This document shows positions 8,158-16,503 of a DNA stretch of 64,000 nt, one piece after another; positions within the stretch are counted from its first letter, which is position 1, and every line of letters starts with the position of its first letter. The stretch covers positions 1,392,001-1,456,000 of the forward strand of contig NZ_PKRT01000001.1 of assembly GCF_002855555.1 (NCBI RefSeq), given 5' to 3'. The position numbers and the translations under genes were made by a program. Below the pieces are notes generated by a model, which was not told the origin of the DNA, ran no database searches, and saw nothing but the letters and a program-made list of their open reading frames with translations. The stretch is from Novosphingobium sp. TH158 (GTDB taxonomy: Bacteria; Pseudomonadota; Alphaproteobacteria; Sphingomonadales; Sphingomonadaceae).

Positions 8158-9993
8158 TCAGAATTCGGTCCAGTCGTCGTCGTGGAATTCGGGCTGCTTG
8201 ATCGCCAGGTTGCCGTGCACCGGCGGCGGCGCGGAGGCGGCCTTCTTGCGGGCGGCGGGCTTTGACACCGGCTGGATCACGGCGGCGGGACGATCCGACC
8301 CGGTACGGAACTGGCCGACAAGCGAGGTCAGTTCCTTCGCCTCGTCCGCCAGGCTGCGCGCGGCGGCGGTCGATTCTTCGACCATGGCGGCGTTCTGCTG
8401 GGTCATGCGGTCCATTTCCGAGACCGAGGCGTTGACCTGCTGCAGGTTGACCGACTGGCTCTCTGCCGAGCGGGCGATCTGGCTGATGCGCTCGCTGATC
8501 TCGCCCACGCGGCCGACGATCTTTTCGAGCAGCGAGCCGGTTTCGCCGACCAGCTTCACCCCGCCCGCGACCTGATCGGTGGAAGCGTTGATCAGTTCCT
8601 TGATATTGCGCGCGGCATCGGCGCTGCGCTGGGCCAGTGCGCGCACTTCGTTGGCAACCACGGCAAAGCCCTTGCCGGCATCCCCGGCGCGTGCGGCCTC
8701 GACCCCGGCGTTGAGCGCCAGCAGGTTGGTCTGGAAGGCAATGCCGTCGATCACGTCGATGATCTGGGTGATTTCGTGCGCGCCGCGCTCGATCTCGGCC
8801 ATGGCGGCCACGGCGCGCTGGACCACGGCACCGCCATCGGTCGCCTCGCGGTGAGCCTCGACGATCGACTTCTGCATCTCGACCGCGCTGGTCGCGGTAT
8901 CCTGCATACCGCCGGTCACCTGGTTCATCGCCGCGGAGGTTTCCTCAAGGCTGGCAGCCTGCTGCTCGTTGCGCACGGCAAGGTCGTCGGAGGCGGCGCG
9001 GATTTCGCCGGCGCCGGTCGAAACGCTCTGCGCCGATGCGGAAACGCGCTGCATCAGGTCGGCAAGCTGCGCGACGGTCTGGTTGAAGCTGATGCGCAGC
9101 GACTCGTATTCCTCGGCCAACGGCTTTTCGATGCGATAGGCAAGGTTGCCCTCGGCCAGCTCTCCCAGCCCGCCCGACAGCGATTCGACCACGGCGCGCT
9201 GGCGGTGTTCGGCCTCGCGCTGGGCGATGGAGGCATCGCGGAACACCTCGATCGCGCGGGTCATCTCGCCGATCTCGTCGGCGCGGTGATCCTTGGTGCG
9301 TCCGGCTTCAAGGTCCCCGCCCGCCATGCGGCTCATGGTGGAGGCCGTATCGGTGATCGGCACCAGAACCTTCTGGAGCATGTACCACAGCCCGCCGCAG
9401 ACCATGCCTATGATCGCGAGAGCCAGCAGGCTGAGCAGGCCGATTGTCCACGACAGGATCGCATCGTCGTGGGTCAGCAGTTCCTCGTGATAGGCCTCCG
9501 ACTTCTTGACCATTGCATCAATGTGCTTGCGGTGATCGTCATAGGCATCGTTCAGCTGGTCATGTGCCGCCTCGATCCGTGTGGAATCATTGGAGCGCAA
9601 GGCAGGCAGGAAAGCATTGTTGTAGATCGACCAGAAGCGGTCGGCATCTTCGATAGCCTCGCCCAGCGGTGCCTTGAGCTCAGGCGTCAGGTCCTGCTGC
9701 TGCCAGTACTTGTGGCGCTCCTCGAACTGGCGCTTCATCCGTTCGAGATTGGCCAGGTGCTGTTCCTGCGATCCGTGCTTGTTGGCGATCAGCGTGACTT
9801 CAAGCCAGGGTTCGATAATGAAGATCGGCGGCGGCAGGATATCGGCGACCAACTCGCTGATCTGCTTGTCTTCGTTATACAGGTCGCCCCCCATGCGGAT
9901 CTTGTCGATCGACCATGATGTCACCGCGATCGAGGCGACGATGGTGGCGACGGTAACGATACCGCCGATCTTGCTTTTCTTCCTGATGCTCAT
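8158..9993 (-). CDS. Transmembrane methyl-accepting chemotaxis protein with CheR-docking C-terminus
   Basis: A 611-residue MCP. TM1 spans about residues 10-28, followed by a periplasmic four-helix-bundle-like sensor (~30-180) and TM2 (~183-208, ILSWTIGLLSLLALAIIGMV). After TM2 come a HAMP domain (VPITDTASTMSRMAGGDLEAG) and a signalling domain with tip IDGIAFQTNLLALNAGVEAARAGD. The last five residues DWTEF fit the aromatic-x-x-aromatic pentapeptide that tethers CheR/CheB, separated from the core by a ~45-residue Ala/Pro/Lys linker. It is the first gene of the chemotaxis operon. AGGGG lies a few bases before the ATG. Confidence 0.95.
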   Translation of the reverse strand: MSIRKKSKIGGIVTVATIVASIAVTSWSIDKIRMGGDLYNEDKQISELVADILPPPIFIIEPWLEVTLIANKHGSQEQHLANLERMKRQFEERHKYWQQQDLTPELKAPLGEAIEDADRFWSIYNNAFLPALRSNDSTRIEAAHDQLNDAYDDHRKHIDAMVKKSEAYHEELLTHDDAILSWTIGLLSLLALAIIGMVCGGLWYMLQKVLVPITDTASTMSRMAGGDLEAGRTKDHRADEIGEMTRAIEVFRDASIAQREAEHRQRAVVESLSGGLGELAEGNLAYRIEKPLAEEYESLRISFNQTVAQLADLMQRVSASAQSVSTGAGEIRAASDDLAVRNEQQAASLEETSAAMNQVTGGMQDTATSAVEMQKSIVEAHREATDGGAVVQRAVAAMAEIERGAHEITQIIDVIDGIAFQTNLLALNAGVEAARAGDAGKGFAVVANEVRALAQRSADAARNIKELINASTDQVAGGVKLVGETGSLLEKIVGRVGEISERISQIARSAESQSVNLQQVNASVSEMDRMTQQNAAMVEESTAAARSLADEAKELTSLVGQFRTGSDRPAAVIQPVSKPAARKKAASAPPPVHGNLAIKQPEFHDDDWTEF

Positions 9994-10113
9994 GCCAAAC
10001 CCCTGTTTGGACCCGGTCTTGCGCCGGGCCGGACCTTGCGGATTCGCGGCTGGGTTCCAGCCACTTCGGGGTGTGCATTAACCGTGAGGATTGAGAGCGC
10101 CGTTGCCCGCGAT

Positions 10114-10131
10114 CTAGGCAGATTCGCCTAG
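10114..10131. promoter_or_regulatory. Inverted repeat upstream of the chemotaxis operon
   Basis: CTAGGC-N6-GCCTAG is a perfect 6-base inverted repeat about 120 bases upstream of the first chemotaxis gene and about 20 bases downstream of the porin stop. No U-tract follows on either strand, so a terminator is unlikely. It may be an operator, but nothing identifies the regulator. Confidence 0.3.
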
Positions 10132-10153
10132 GCAAGCGCCGCGAAGGGGCAAC

Positions 10154-11344
10154 TCAGTCGATCGCTGCAGTCAGCCGTAGGGACAGCACCAGCGCATCGC
10201 GTCCCGCCGGTCCGCGCAGCACGTTGCGGACATACTGGATATCGGGCTGCACCGTCAGCCAGGGGGCCAGCTTGTCGGAATAGGTGAGCTCCAAACCCGT
10301 CTCGGCAGAGCGCAGCGAATCACCGGCATCGGCGGCATTGAGGCGGTAGCGTTGCGAAAGCCAGGCCTGGTTGACGCCCAGCGAAACCTGGCTGTCGGGC
10401 CGCCCGGCGATCACTCCGCTGGCCAGGAACCCTGCCTGCCAGCTGCCGGTATAGGGGGTGGTCCGGCCATCGGTCAGCCCGCCACGAAAGAACAGCGTCA
10501 GGCCGCGCTCGTCGTCTCCGGCCACGCGCCGTTCGGCCAGGACATAGCCTCCGAAGGCACGGCGGGCGACCGGCTCCCCGGCGGGCGTCACATCGCGCAG
10601 GTCCGGCTGGCGGCGGCTGTAGCTCCACGCGCCAAGCGCCAGCTTGCCCTGCCCGGTCCAGCCCACCTCGCCAACCAGCAATGCCCCTTCGCGCAGCAGC
10701 GGCCGCACCCCGCCGGCATCGCCGATCACGCCCGCTTCGGCATTGTAGGCGGCAAGCATGACGTAGCTTGCGGTAGACGGCTCCACCTTCAGCCGCAGGG
10801 CAAGGGCGCTGGAAGGAAAGATCGACGGGCCGCCCGGGCCGGTCGCGGAAAATTCGGTGCCGATGCCGAAGGCCGGGGCCATCAGCAGGCCCGAACTGTC
10901 GGTGACGTAGAATTCCTCGTTGAGATCGGAAAAGCCCAGGCGCAGCGAGGCCGGAAGGCCGGGAAGCTGCTGTTCGAGGTAAAGCTGGAACACCCGCAGC
11001 CGCGCATCCTCCACCTCGATATTGCTGATCCCCTGCAAGGTTCCGGCAAGGGCGTTGGGCGTGCCACCCGTCGCCGCGATGGCCTGGACCTGCAAGCGCG
11101 CGCCCTGCCAGCCGGCGGCTGCTTCTAGATCGAGGCCGAGCGACAGCGAGGCATAGTCCGCCCGCCGCACGCCGGTCTGCGGACCCCGGACAATGCCCAT
11201 CACTTCGCTGACATATTCCGCCTCGAGCGCAATCGCGCCGGTGGCGCCGCCGTCTCCAGCCTCTTCGGCCTGCGCCGCGCCTGCCAGAGCCAGCGGCATG
11301 GCTGCGGCGACGGAAAGGAGGGAACGCAGGATGGGGGCACGCAT
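10154..11344 (-). CDS. OprB-like carbohydrate-selective porin
   Basis: A 396-residue outer-membrane protein. The signal peptide ends about AGAAQAEEAG (residue ~23). The mature part has porin-like alternation and OprB-family segments: LRLGFSDLNEEFYVTDSSG, a FGIGTEFSATGPGGPSIFP stretch, and ALGAWSYSRRQPD. It would let sugars or similar small solutes through the outer membrane. The longer frame upstream to 12505 is the antisense shadow of the cheB paralogue. I chose the ATG at 11344 because it starts the signal peptide and has GAGG 6 bases upstream. It is transcribed towards the chemotaxis operon, with a 160-base gap. Confidence 0.82.
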   Translation of the reverse strand: MRAPILRSLLSVAAAMPLALAGAAQAEEAGDGGATGAIALEAEYVSEVMGIVRGPQTGVRRADYASLSLGLDLEAAAGWQGARLQVQAIAATGGTPNALAGTLQGISNIEVEDARLRVFQLYLEQQLPGLPASLRLGFSDLNEEFYVTDSSGLLMAPAFGIGTEFSATGPGGPSIFPSSALALRLKVEPSTASYVMLAAYNAEAGVIGDAGGVRPLLREGALLVGEVGWTGQGKLALGAWSYSRRQPDLRDVTPAGEPVARRAFGGYVLAERRVAGDDERGLTLFFRGGLTDGRTTPYTGSWQAGFLASGVIAGRPDSQVSLGVNQAWLSQRYRLNAADAGDSLRSAETGLELTYSDKLAPWLTVQPDIQYVRNVLRGPAGRDALVLSLRLTAAID

Positions 11345-11533
11345 GATCAGCCTCGTCAGCACTTCAAGGGAAGCGCGCGTCCCTAGGTGCGCGGGACGAA
11401 GGCGCCGTGCAACCCGCTCATCGGGAATATCCCTAGGACGCGGCAGCAAATTGCTGGGACTCTCGCGGGTAAAGGCCTGCAGGAAGCCCGCGCCGCGCGG
11501 GACATGCAGGATAACACAGGAAGGCTTGCCCCG

Positions 11534-12565
11534 ATGCACGAAGCCCGGGTTCTCGTTGTCGACGATTCCGCCGCCATGCGCGCGCTGTTCAGCGACATCC
11601 TCGAGCAGCAACGCGATGTCCGGGTGGTCGGCACCGCCGCCAGCGCCGACGAGGCGCGCACCGCCATTGCCCAGCTGCGGCCCAACGTGCTGACGCTCGA
11701 TGTCGAGATGCCCGGCATGAGCGGGATCGAATTCCTCGAAGAGATCATGAAGGAAAAGCCGATGCCGGTGGTCATGCTTTCGGGCCTGACGCAGAGCGGC
11801 ACGGAAACCTCGCTCAAGGCCTATGAACTGGGCGCGGTCGAATGCTTTCCCAAGCCACTGAAGGCCACGCCCGACCAGTTCGCCAAGACCGTGGGCAAGC
11901 TGGGCAAGATCGTGCTCGCCGCCGCCAATTCGAACCTGCGCGCCAAGCCGCGCGCCCACGCGCCGCGCCCGGCAGAGGCCGCGCAATTCGCCTGGAACGG
12001 CCATGTCGTAGCCCTGTCGGCATCGATGGGCGGCATCGATGCCCTGTCCATCCTGCTGGCGCACTGGCCGGCGAACTGCCCGCCGACGGTGATCTGCCTG
12101 CAGGCGGAAGCGGCGCTGGTGGAAACCTTTGTCGCCCGGCTCGATGCAGACCTGAAATGCCATGTCCGCACGGTGAAGGACGGCGCTCAGCTGGCGCAGG
12201 GAACGGTCCACGTTACCGCCGATCCCGGCAAGCACGTGGTCTTCGAACCAGGCCAGCCGCCCCGCCTGCGACTGGTGGAGCGTGATCCGATCGAAGGCGC
12301 GCGGCCCTGTGCCAACCTCCTGTTCGGCACGCTTGCCCGCGCCGGGGTTCCGGCGGCTGCCGCCGTGCTCACGGGGCTCGGCTCGGACGGTGCCAAGGGG
12401 CTGAAGCTGATGCGCGATGCCGGCTGCGATACCTTTGCCCAGGACCGCGCCAGCGCGACGGTGAGCGAAGCCCCCGCCGCCGCCATCGCCGCCGATGCCG
12501 CGCAAAAGGAATTGCCGCTGGAAACGCTCGCCGAGGCGCTGATCGCGGTCTGTTCGCAGGCCTAG
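11534..12565 (+). CDS. Degenerate CheB paralogue (receiver plus methylesterase-like domain, catalytic His missing)
   Basis: A 343-residue protein with CheB layout. The receiver has D10/D11 and D56 (VLTLDVEMPGMSG) and K107. The methylesterase-like domain keeps Ser164 (VALSASMGGIDAL) and Asp285 (LTGLGSDGAKG). Aligned with the CheB at 3775, the catalytic His in VIVQHV is replaced by Gln190 (VICLQAEAAL), and the usual Thr after the Ser is Met. Hydrolase activity is therefore doubtful; it may be a response-regulated binding protein. AGGAAGG lies ~8 bases before the ATG. It is divergent from the porin, and its stop overlaps that of the downstream convergent gene by 3 bases. Confidence 0.85.
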   Translation: MHEARVLVVDDSAAMRALFSDILEQQRDVRVVGTAASADEARTAIAQLRPNVLTLDVEMPGMSGIEFLEEIMKEKPMPVVMLSGLTQSGTETSLKAYELGAVECFPKPLKATPDQFAKTVGKLGKIVLAAANSNLRAKPRAHAPRPAEAAQFAWNGHVVALSASMGGIDALSILLAHWPANCPPTVICLQAEAALVETFVARLDADLKCHVRTVKDGAQLAQGTVHVTADPGKHVVFEPGQPPRLRLVERDPIEGARPCANLLFGTLARAGVPAAAAVLTGLGSDGAKGLKLMRDAGCDTFAQDRASATVSEAPAAAIAADAAQKELPLETLAEALIAVCSQA

Positions 12566-13407
12566 AGCAGCACGGGCGCCAGCCGCCTCAACGCCGCCAG
12601 CGATTCGGCAAGCCCGCCCCCGGTGATGGTCTGCACGCAGACGTGGTCCGCCCCGGCGGCGTGGTGTTCCGCCACCCGCGCGGCAATCGCCGCTTCATCG
12701 CCGCAGGCAAAGATGCCGTTGAGCAGGGCGTCGCTCTGTGTTTCGATATCGGCATCGGTATAGCCCTGCCGCTTCCACGAATTGCAGTAGTTCGGCAGGC
12801 GGGCGTAATGCGTCAGCGCCCCGCGGGCGAGCTCTTTCGCCCGGGCGGGATTTGCTTCCAGCACCACGCCCTGTTCGGGGGCGACGAGCTTGCCCGGTCC
12901 CATGATCCGGCGCGCTTCGGCACTGTGCGAAGGGCCGACCAGGTAGGGGTGGGCGCCCGCGGTGCGCTGGCCGGCAAGTTCCAGCATTTTCGGCCCCAGC
13001 GCGGCGAGGCAGGTCTGCTCCAGCGGCATTCCGGCAGCGGCGAATTCATCGAGCCAGGCGGCCATCTTGGCGACCGGGCGGTTCCAGTTCTCGCCGATCA
13101 GCGGGCCGTGGCTGATGCCCAGCCCCAGCATCACCCGGTTGCGGTGATTTTCCGGCAGGGCATTGAACCAGTCGGCGATTTCGGCCGGTTCGTGCTTCCA
13201 GATGTTGATGATGCCGGTGGCGATCACCACCCGGCTGGTGGCCTTGAGCAGGTGATCGAGATCGCCGGTTATGTCGCCGCCGATGCCGCCCGGCACCCAG
13301 ATCGCGCCATAGCCCAGCTCTTCCACCTCGGCCGCGCCGCGCGCTGCCTCGGCCTTGTCGCCGAAGCGCAGTTCCATCGACCAAACGCCGACCTTGCCCA
13401 GATCCAT
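12562..13407 (-). CDS. LLM-class F420-dependent oxidoreductase (TIGR03620-like)
   Basis: A 281-residue luciferase-like (TIM-barrel) oxidoreductase. Recognisable segments are LGKVGVWSMELRF at the start, ELGYGAIWVPGGIGGD, VVIATGIINIWKHEPAEIA and RVMLGLGISHGPLI, all typical of bacterial LLM proteins assigned to F420 use. Whether this organism uses F420 or FMN cannot be decided here, and the substrate is unknown. I chose ATG 13407 because GGGGAG lies 8 bases upstream; the frame also opens at 13455. It is monocistronic and convergent with the cheB paralogue, overlapping stops. Confidence 0.82.
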   Translation of the reverse strand: MDLGKVGVWSMELRFGDKAEAARGAAEVEELGYGAIWVPGGIGGDITGDLDHLLKATSRVVIATGIINIWKHEPAEIADWFNALPENHRNRVMLGLGISHGPLIGENWNRPVAKMAAWLDEFAAAGMPLEQTCLAALGPKMLELAGQRTAGAHPYLVGPSHSAEARRIMGPGKLVAPEQGVVLEANPARAKELARGALTHYARLPNYCNSWKRQGYTDADIETQSDALLNGIFACGDEAAIAARVAEHHAAGADHVCVQTITGGGLAESLAALRRLAPVLL

Positions 13408-13462
13408 GCCTGACTCCCCAGTGTTAAGACCGCCGCATAGGTGGCCTGCGGGCATGGCCTGT

Positions 13463-13501
13463 CAATGCAAAAGGGCCCCTTCCCGCAAAGGAAGAGGCCC
13501 C
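13463..13501 (-). terminator. Rho-independent terminator of the CsgG-like gene
   Basis: On the minus strand a GC-rich hairpin (GGGGCCTCTTCC, loop TTTGCG, GGAAGGGGCCC, one bulged mismatch) is followed by TTTTGCATT. It lies 36-70 bases downstream of the stop at 13537 and before the LLM gene. Confidence 0.6.
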
Positions 13502-13536
13502 TATTCGCCCCGGCGTTCGACCGCCGGTGAAACCGC

Positions 13537-14304
13537 TTACTTGGCTTGCGGCGCTGCTGCCGAAGCGTTCTCGGGCAGGCCGCCCAGCTGGGTGACCAGC
13601 TTGGTATAGCCATCGAGATAGGCCAGCACGATGACCTGGCCGATGTCGGTATCGGTATAGCCGGTGCCACCTGCCGCCGCGAGACCGCCGGCCCAGCCCA
13701 CACCGCCGCCTGCGCCGAAGCTCAGGTCGCTTTTGCGGGCATAGCCTTCGACCAGCGCCATTTCCTCGGTCGTGCGGGCATTGACCACCGAAAGGGTGAC
13801 CTTGGCCTCCTTCTTGTTGACCGAAAGGCCGCCCAGCAGGCCGCCGACGGTGCGCCCGCCAAGCATGCCGCCCAGCATGCCGCCAAAGCCGCTGCCGCCA
13901 GACTTCTTGTTGGTGGTGACGATATCGGGCTGGAGGAAATAATCCGCCGCCTTGACCTGTCCCTTGCCCAGGTTCGAACCGTCCTGCAGCTCGCCGCTGT
14001 CAGCCAGCGCGCGTTCCATGGCGCGGCTCTGCATCGAGCGGCCACGGTTCACCAGGCTGAAGCAGCCCGACTTCTGGACGAACAGCTTGATGATCGCCTC
14101 GGGGCTGCCGAGGTTCAGTTCGCGCCACCACTGGTTGTCGGGCTCGACAATGGCGATGGTGCCCAGGTTGCGGGTGCAGACGGGGATCTGCGCTTCGCCC
14201 TTCTTCTGGGCCTGGTGGCCCGAGGACCCCTTGTCCTTGGCCATGGCTGCAGTGCCGCCCAGCGCAAGCGTGACAGCGGCAACGGAACAGAGAAACTTCT
14301 TCAT
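13537..14304 (-). CDS. Exported CsgG/HfaB-related protein, function unknown
   Basis: A 255-residue protein with a clear Sec signal peptide (MKKFLCSVAAVTLALGGTAAMA, cut about residue 22). The mature part has IPVCTRNLGTIAIVEPD, LFVQKSGCFSLVNRGR and ADYFLQPDIVTTNKKSGG, followed by a glycine-rich run (about 135-160) and VTLSVVNARTTEEMALVEGYARKSDL. This pattern is like the CsgG/HfaB-like periplasmic or outer-membrane assembly proteins, in which a conserved-residue strand set surrounds the word V(V/L)RGR. The signal sequence lacks a lipobox, so it is probably not a lipoprotein, unlike CsgG itself. Monocistronic with its own terminator. Confidence 0.65.
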   Translation of the reverse strand: MKKFLCSVAAVTLALGGTAAMAKDKGSSGHQAQKKGEAQIPVCTRNLGTIAIVEPDNQWWRELNLGSPEAIIKLFVQKSGCFSLVNRGRSMQSRAMERALADSGELQDGSNLGKGQVKAADYFLQPDIVTTNKKSGGSGFGGMLGGMLGGRTVGGLLGGLSVNKKEAKVTLSVVNARTTEEMALVEGYARKSDLSFGAGGGVGWAGGLAAAGGTGYTDTDIGQVIVLAYLDGYTKLVTQLGGLPENASAAAPQAK

Positions 14305-14438
14305 CGAATCGCACTCCCCAATAACGGCGCGCCGGAGCCAAAGCCCTCCAGCCAGACCGGCGCCAGAACCAAATGTGCGACCCGTTCCTTTGCCCAGACC
14401 CGGTGCCGTGGCAAATGACGATTTCTGTTAGGGTTCAG

Positions 14439-15326
14439 TTACTCGCCCACGGCCATGTTGTCTATGAGCCGCGCCTTGCCGATCCGCGCGGCAACCAGCA
14501 GGCGCGCCGGGGCATTGCCGCGTTCGGCCAGCGGCGCCAGCGAATCGGCGTCGCACAGCTCGGCATAATCGACCGCGGCAAAGCCCGCCGCGATCAGCGC
14601 GGACTTCAGCCCATCGAGCGCACGGCTCACGGGCTCGCCCGCGCCGATTGCCGCGATGGCATCCTGCATCGCGCGCGGCAGGGCCGCTGCAGCAGCGCGT
14701 TCGCCGGCGGTAAGGTAGGCGTTGCGCGACGACATGGCGAGGCCGTCTGCCTCGCGCACGGTCGGTACGCCGATGATGTCGGCGGCCAGCGGGCGCGACA
14801 GGTCAAGGTCGCGGGCCATGCGGCGGATCACCGCCAGCTGCTGCCAGTCCTTCTCGCCGAACAGGGCAAGATCGGGACGCATCTGGTTGAACAGCTTGCA
14901 CACCACGGTTGCCACGCCATCGAAGTGGCCGGGCCGCGCCGCGCCGCACAACCCTTCGCTGACGCCGCTGACCGAAACGTTGGTGGCATAGCCCTGCGGA
15001 TACATCGCCGCGGCATCGGGGTTCCACAGCAGCGAGACGCCCTCGCCCGCCAGCAGTTCGCAATCGCGCTCGAAGGGGCGCGGGTAGGAGGAGAGATCCT
15101 CGTTCGCGCCGAACTGCCGGGGATTGACGAAAATCGACACGACCACGTGGGCCGCCCGCCTGCGCGCCTCGCGCACAAGGGTCAGGTGGCCTTCGTGCAG
15201 GGCGCCCATCGTGGGCACCAGGGCAACCTTGCCCTGCTCCCGAAGCCGCTCAACTGCGTCGCGTAGTGGATCAATGCGATTGACGATTTGCACGGCCCGA
15301 GTCCCTTGCGTTACAAGAGCGGCCAC
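14439..15326 (-). CDS. panC: Pantoate--beta-alanine ligase
   Basis: PanC joins pantoate and beta-alanine using ATP to give pantothenate, the coenzyme A precursor. The 295-residue protein has the ATP-binding HIGH-like motif VPTMGALHEGHLTLV, IFVNPRQFG, the pantoate-binding segment and FGEKDWQQL, VREADGLAMSSRNAYL near the KMSKS-like loop. Length is normal. An alternative start a few codons downstream is possible because the first ~12 residues are variable. It is divergent from mipZ and stands alone; no other pan gene is in the window. Confidence 0.95.
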   Translation of the reverse strand: MAALVTQGTRAVQIVNRIDPLRDAVERLREQGKVALVPTMGALHEGHLTLVREARRRAAHVVVSIFVNPRQFGANEDLSSYPRPFERDCELLAGEGVSLLWNPDAAAMYPQGYATNVSVSGVSEGLCGAARPGHFDGVATVVCKLFNQMRPDLALFGEKDWQQLAVIRRMARDLDLSRPLAADIIGVPTVREADGLAMSSRNAYLTAGERAAAAALPRAMQDAIAAIGAGEPVSRALDGLKSALIAAGFAAVDYAELCDADSLAPLAERGNAPARLLVAARIGKARLIDNMAVGE

Positions 15327-15380
15327 CTAGCGCGGCTTGGTCGCGCTTTCAAATCACAGTAAAAAGGCCTGCCCATTCCC

Positions 15381-16196
15381 GTGTCCTCGCCCAATGGTCC
15401 GCATCGTATCGTCTTCGCCAACGAAAAGGGCGGCACCGGCAAGTCGACCACGGCCGTCCACGTGGCGATCGCGCTGGCCTATCAGGGGGCGAAGGTCGGG
15501 GCGATCGATCTCGATCCGCGCCAGCGCACGCTGCACCGCTATTTCGAAAACCGCACCGACACGGAGCGCAGGCGCGGCATCACCCTGCCCACCGCGCGCT
15601 TTGCCGTGTTCAACGGCGACAAGACCGAAGAGCTTGACGCCATGGCCGAGGAAGTGGGCCAGGGCATGGACTTCCTGGTGTTCGACACGCCGGGCCGTGA
15701 CGACCTGTTCGCCCGCCACGCCGCCACCGGCGCCGATACGCTGGTCACCCCGCTTAACGACAGCTTCGTCGATTTCGACCTGATCGGCCAGGTCGATGCC
15801 GAAACCTTCAAGGTGAAGCGGCTGTCCTTCTATGCCGAGCTGATCTGGGAAACCCGCAAGAAGCGCGCGATGAAGACCATCGAACAGGGTCGCCGCGACC
15901 TTGATTGGGTGGTGGTGCGCAACCGCACCGGCCATATCGAGGCGCGCAACCAGAAGCGCCTTGAAGGCGCGCTGACCGAGCTTTCCAAGCGCGTCGGCTT
16001 CCGCATCGCCAACGGGCTTTCCGAGCGCGTGATCTATCGCGAGCTGTTCCCTTCGGGCCTGACCCTGCTCGACAAGGGCCATCTGGGCGACCTGGGCACC
16101 AGCCATCTCGTCGCCCGGCAGGAACTGCGCGCCTTGCTTTCCTCGCTGGCCCTGCCAATGCCGGGAACAAAGCCGGCCGAACTGACGCTGGCCTGA
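15381..16196 (+). CDS. mipZ: MipZ-type division-plane positioning ATPase (ParA family)
   Basis: A 271-residue ParA/MinD-type ATPase. The deviant Walker A reads FANEKGGTGKSTTAVH, the switch regions are AIDLDPRQRTLHRYFENR and LVFDTPGRDD. The whole protein resembles Caulobacter MipZ, which binds ParB near chromosome poles and inhibits FtsZ to place the septum mid-cell. It starts at GTG 15381; no better ATG lies in frame. It is followed after 19 bases by a J-domain protein and then a phosphohexomutase on the same strand. Confidence 0.9.
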   Translation: MSSPNGPHRIVFANEKGGTGKSTTAVHVAIALAYQGAKVGAIDLDPRQRTLHRYFENRTDTERRRGITLPTARFAVFNGDKTEELDAMAEEVGQGMDFLVFDTPGRDDLFARHAATGADTLVTPLNDSFVDFDLIGQVDAETFKVKRLSFYAELIWETRKKRAMKTIEQGRRDLDWVVVRNRTGHIEARNQKRLEGALTELSKRVGFRIANGLSERVIYRELFPSGLTLLDKGHLGDLGTSHLVARQELRALLSSLALPMPGTKPAELTLA

Positions 16197-16215
16197 CGGA
16201 AAGGGACGCGCCGCG

Positions 16216-16497
16216 ATGCTGAAGCTGCTGATGATCGCTGCGGTCGCGTCCTTCGCCTGCCGCTATGTCTTCGGTCGCTGGCCGTGGGACTACGTCAAGC
16301 TCAGCCCCACGCGCGAACAGGCCGTGCTCAAGGCACGCAAGCTGCTGGCCGTGCGCCCCGGTGCCAGCCGGCAGGACGTTATCGAGGCGCACAAGCGCCT
16401 GATCGCTATGGTCCACCCGGATCGCGGCGGCACCAATGACCAGGTCCACGAAGCCAATGCTGCGCGCGACCTGCTGCTCGATGAAATTCCGGATTGA
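16216..16497 (+). CDS. Membrane-anchored J-domain protein
   Basis: A 93-residue protein with an N-terminal hydrophobic segment (residues 1-20) and a C-terminal J domain whose HPD motif is at 67-69 (AMVHPDRGGTND). The layout resembles Pam18/Tim14-like DnaJ proteins: a J domain carried at the membrane to stimulate an Hsp70. No Gly/Phe or zinc-finger region is present, so it is not a full DnaJ. It lies between mipZ and the phosphohexomutase (6-base gap), suggesting co-transcription. Confidence 0.88.
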   Translation: MLKLLMIAAVASFACRYVFGRWPWDYVKLSPTREQAVLKARKLLAVRPGASRQDVIEAHKRLIAMVHPDRGGTNDQVHEANAARDLLLDEIPD

Positions 16498-16503
16498 GGT
16501 TGC

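Noticed and set aside
5795..8575. 926-residue plus-strand frame opposite cheA and the MCP
   Set aside because: Antisense of well-recognised chemotaxis genes; no domain, low complexity.
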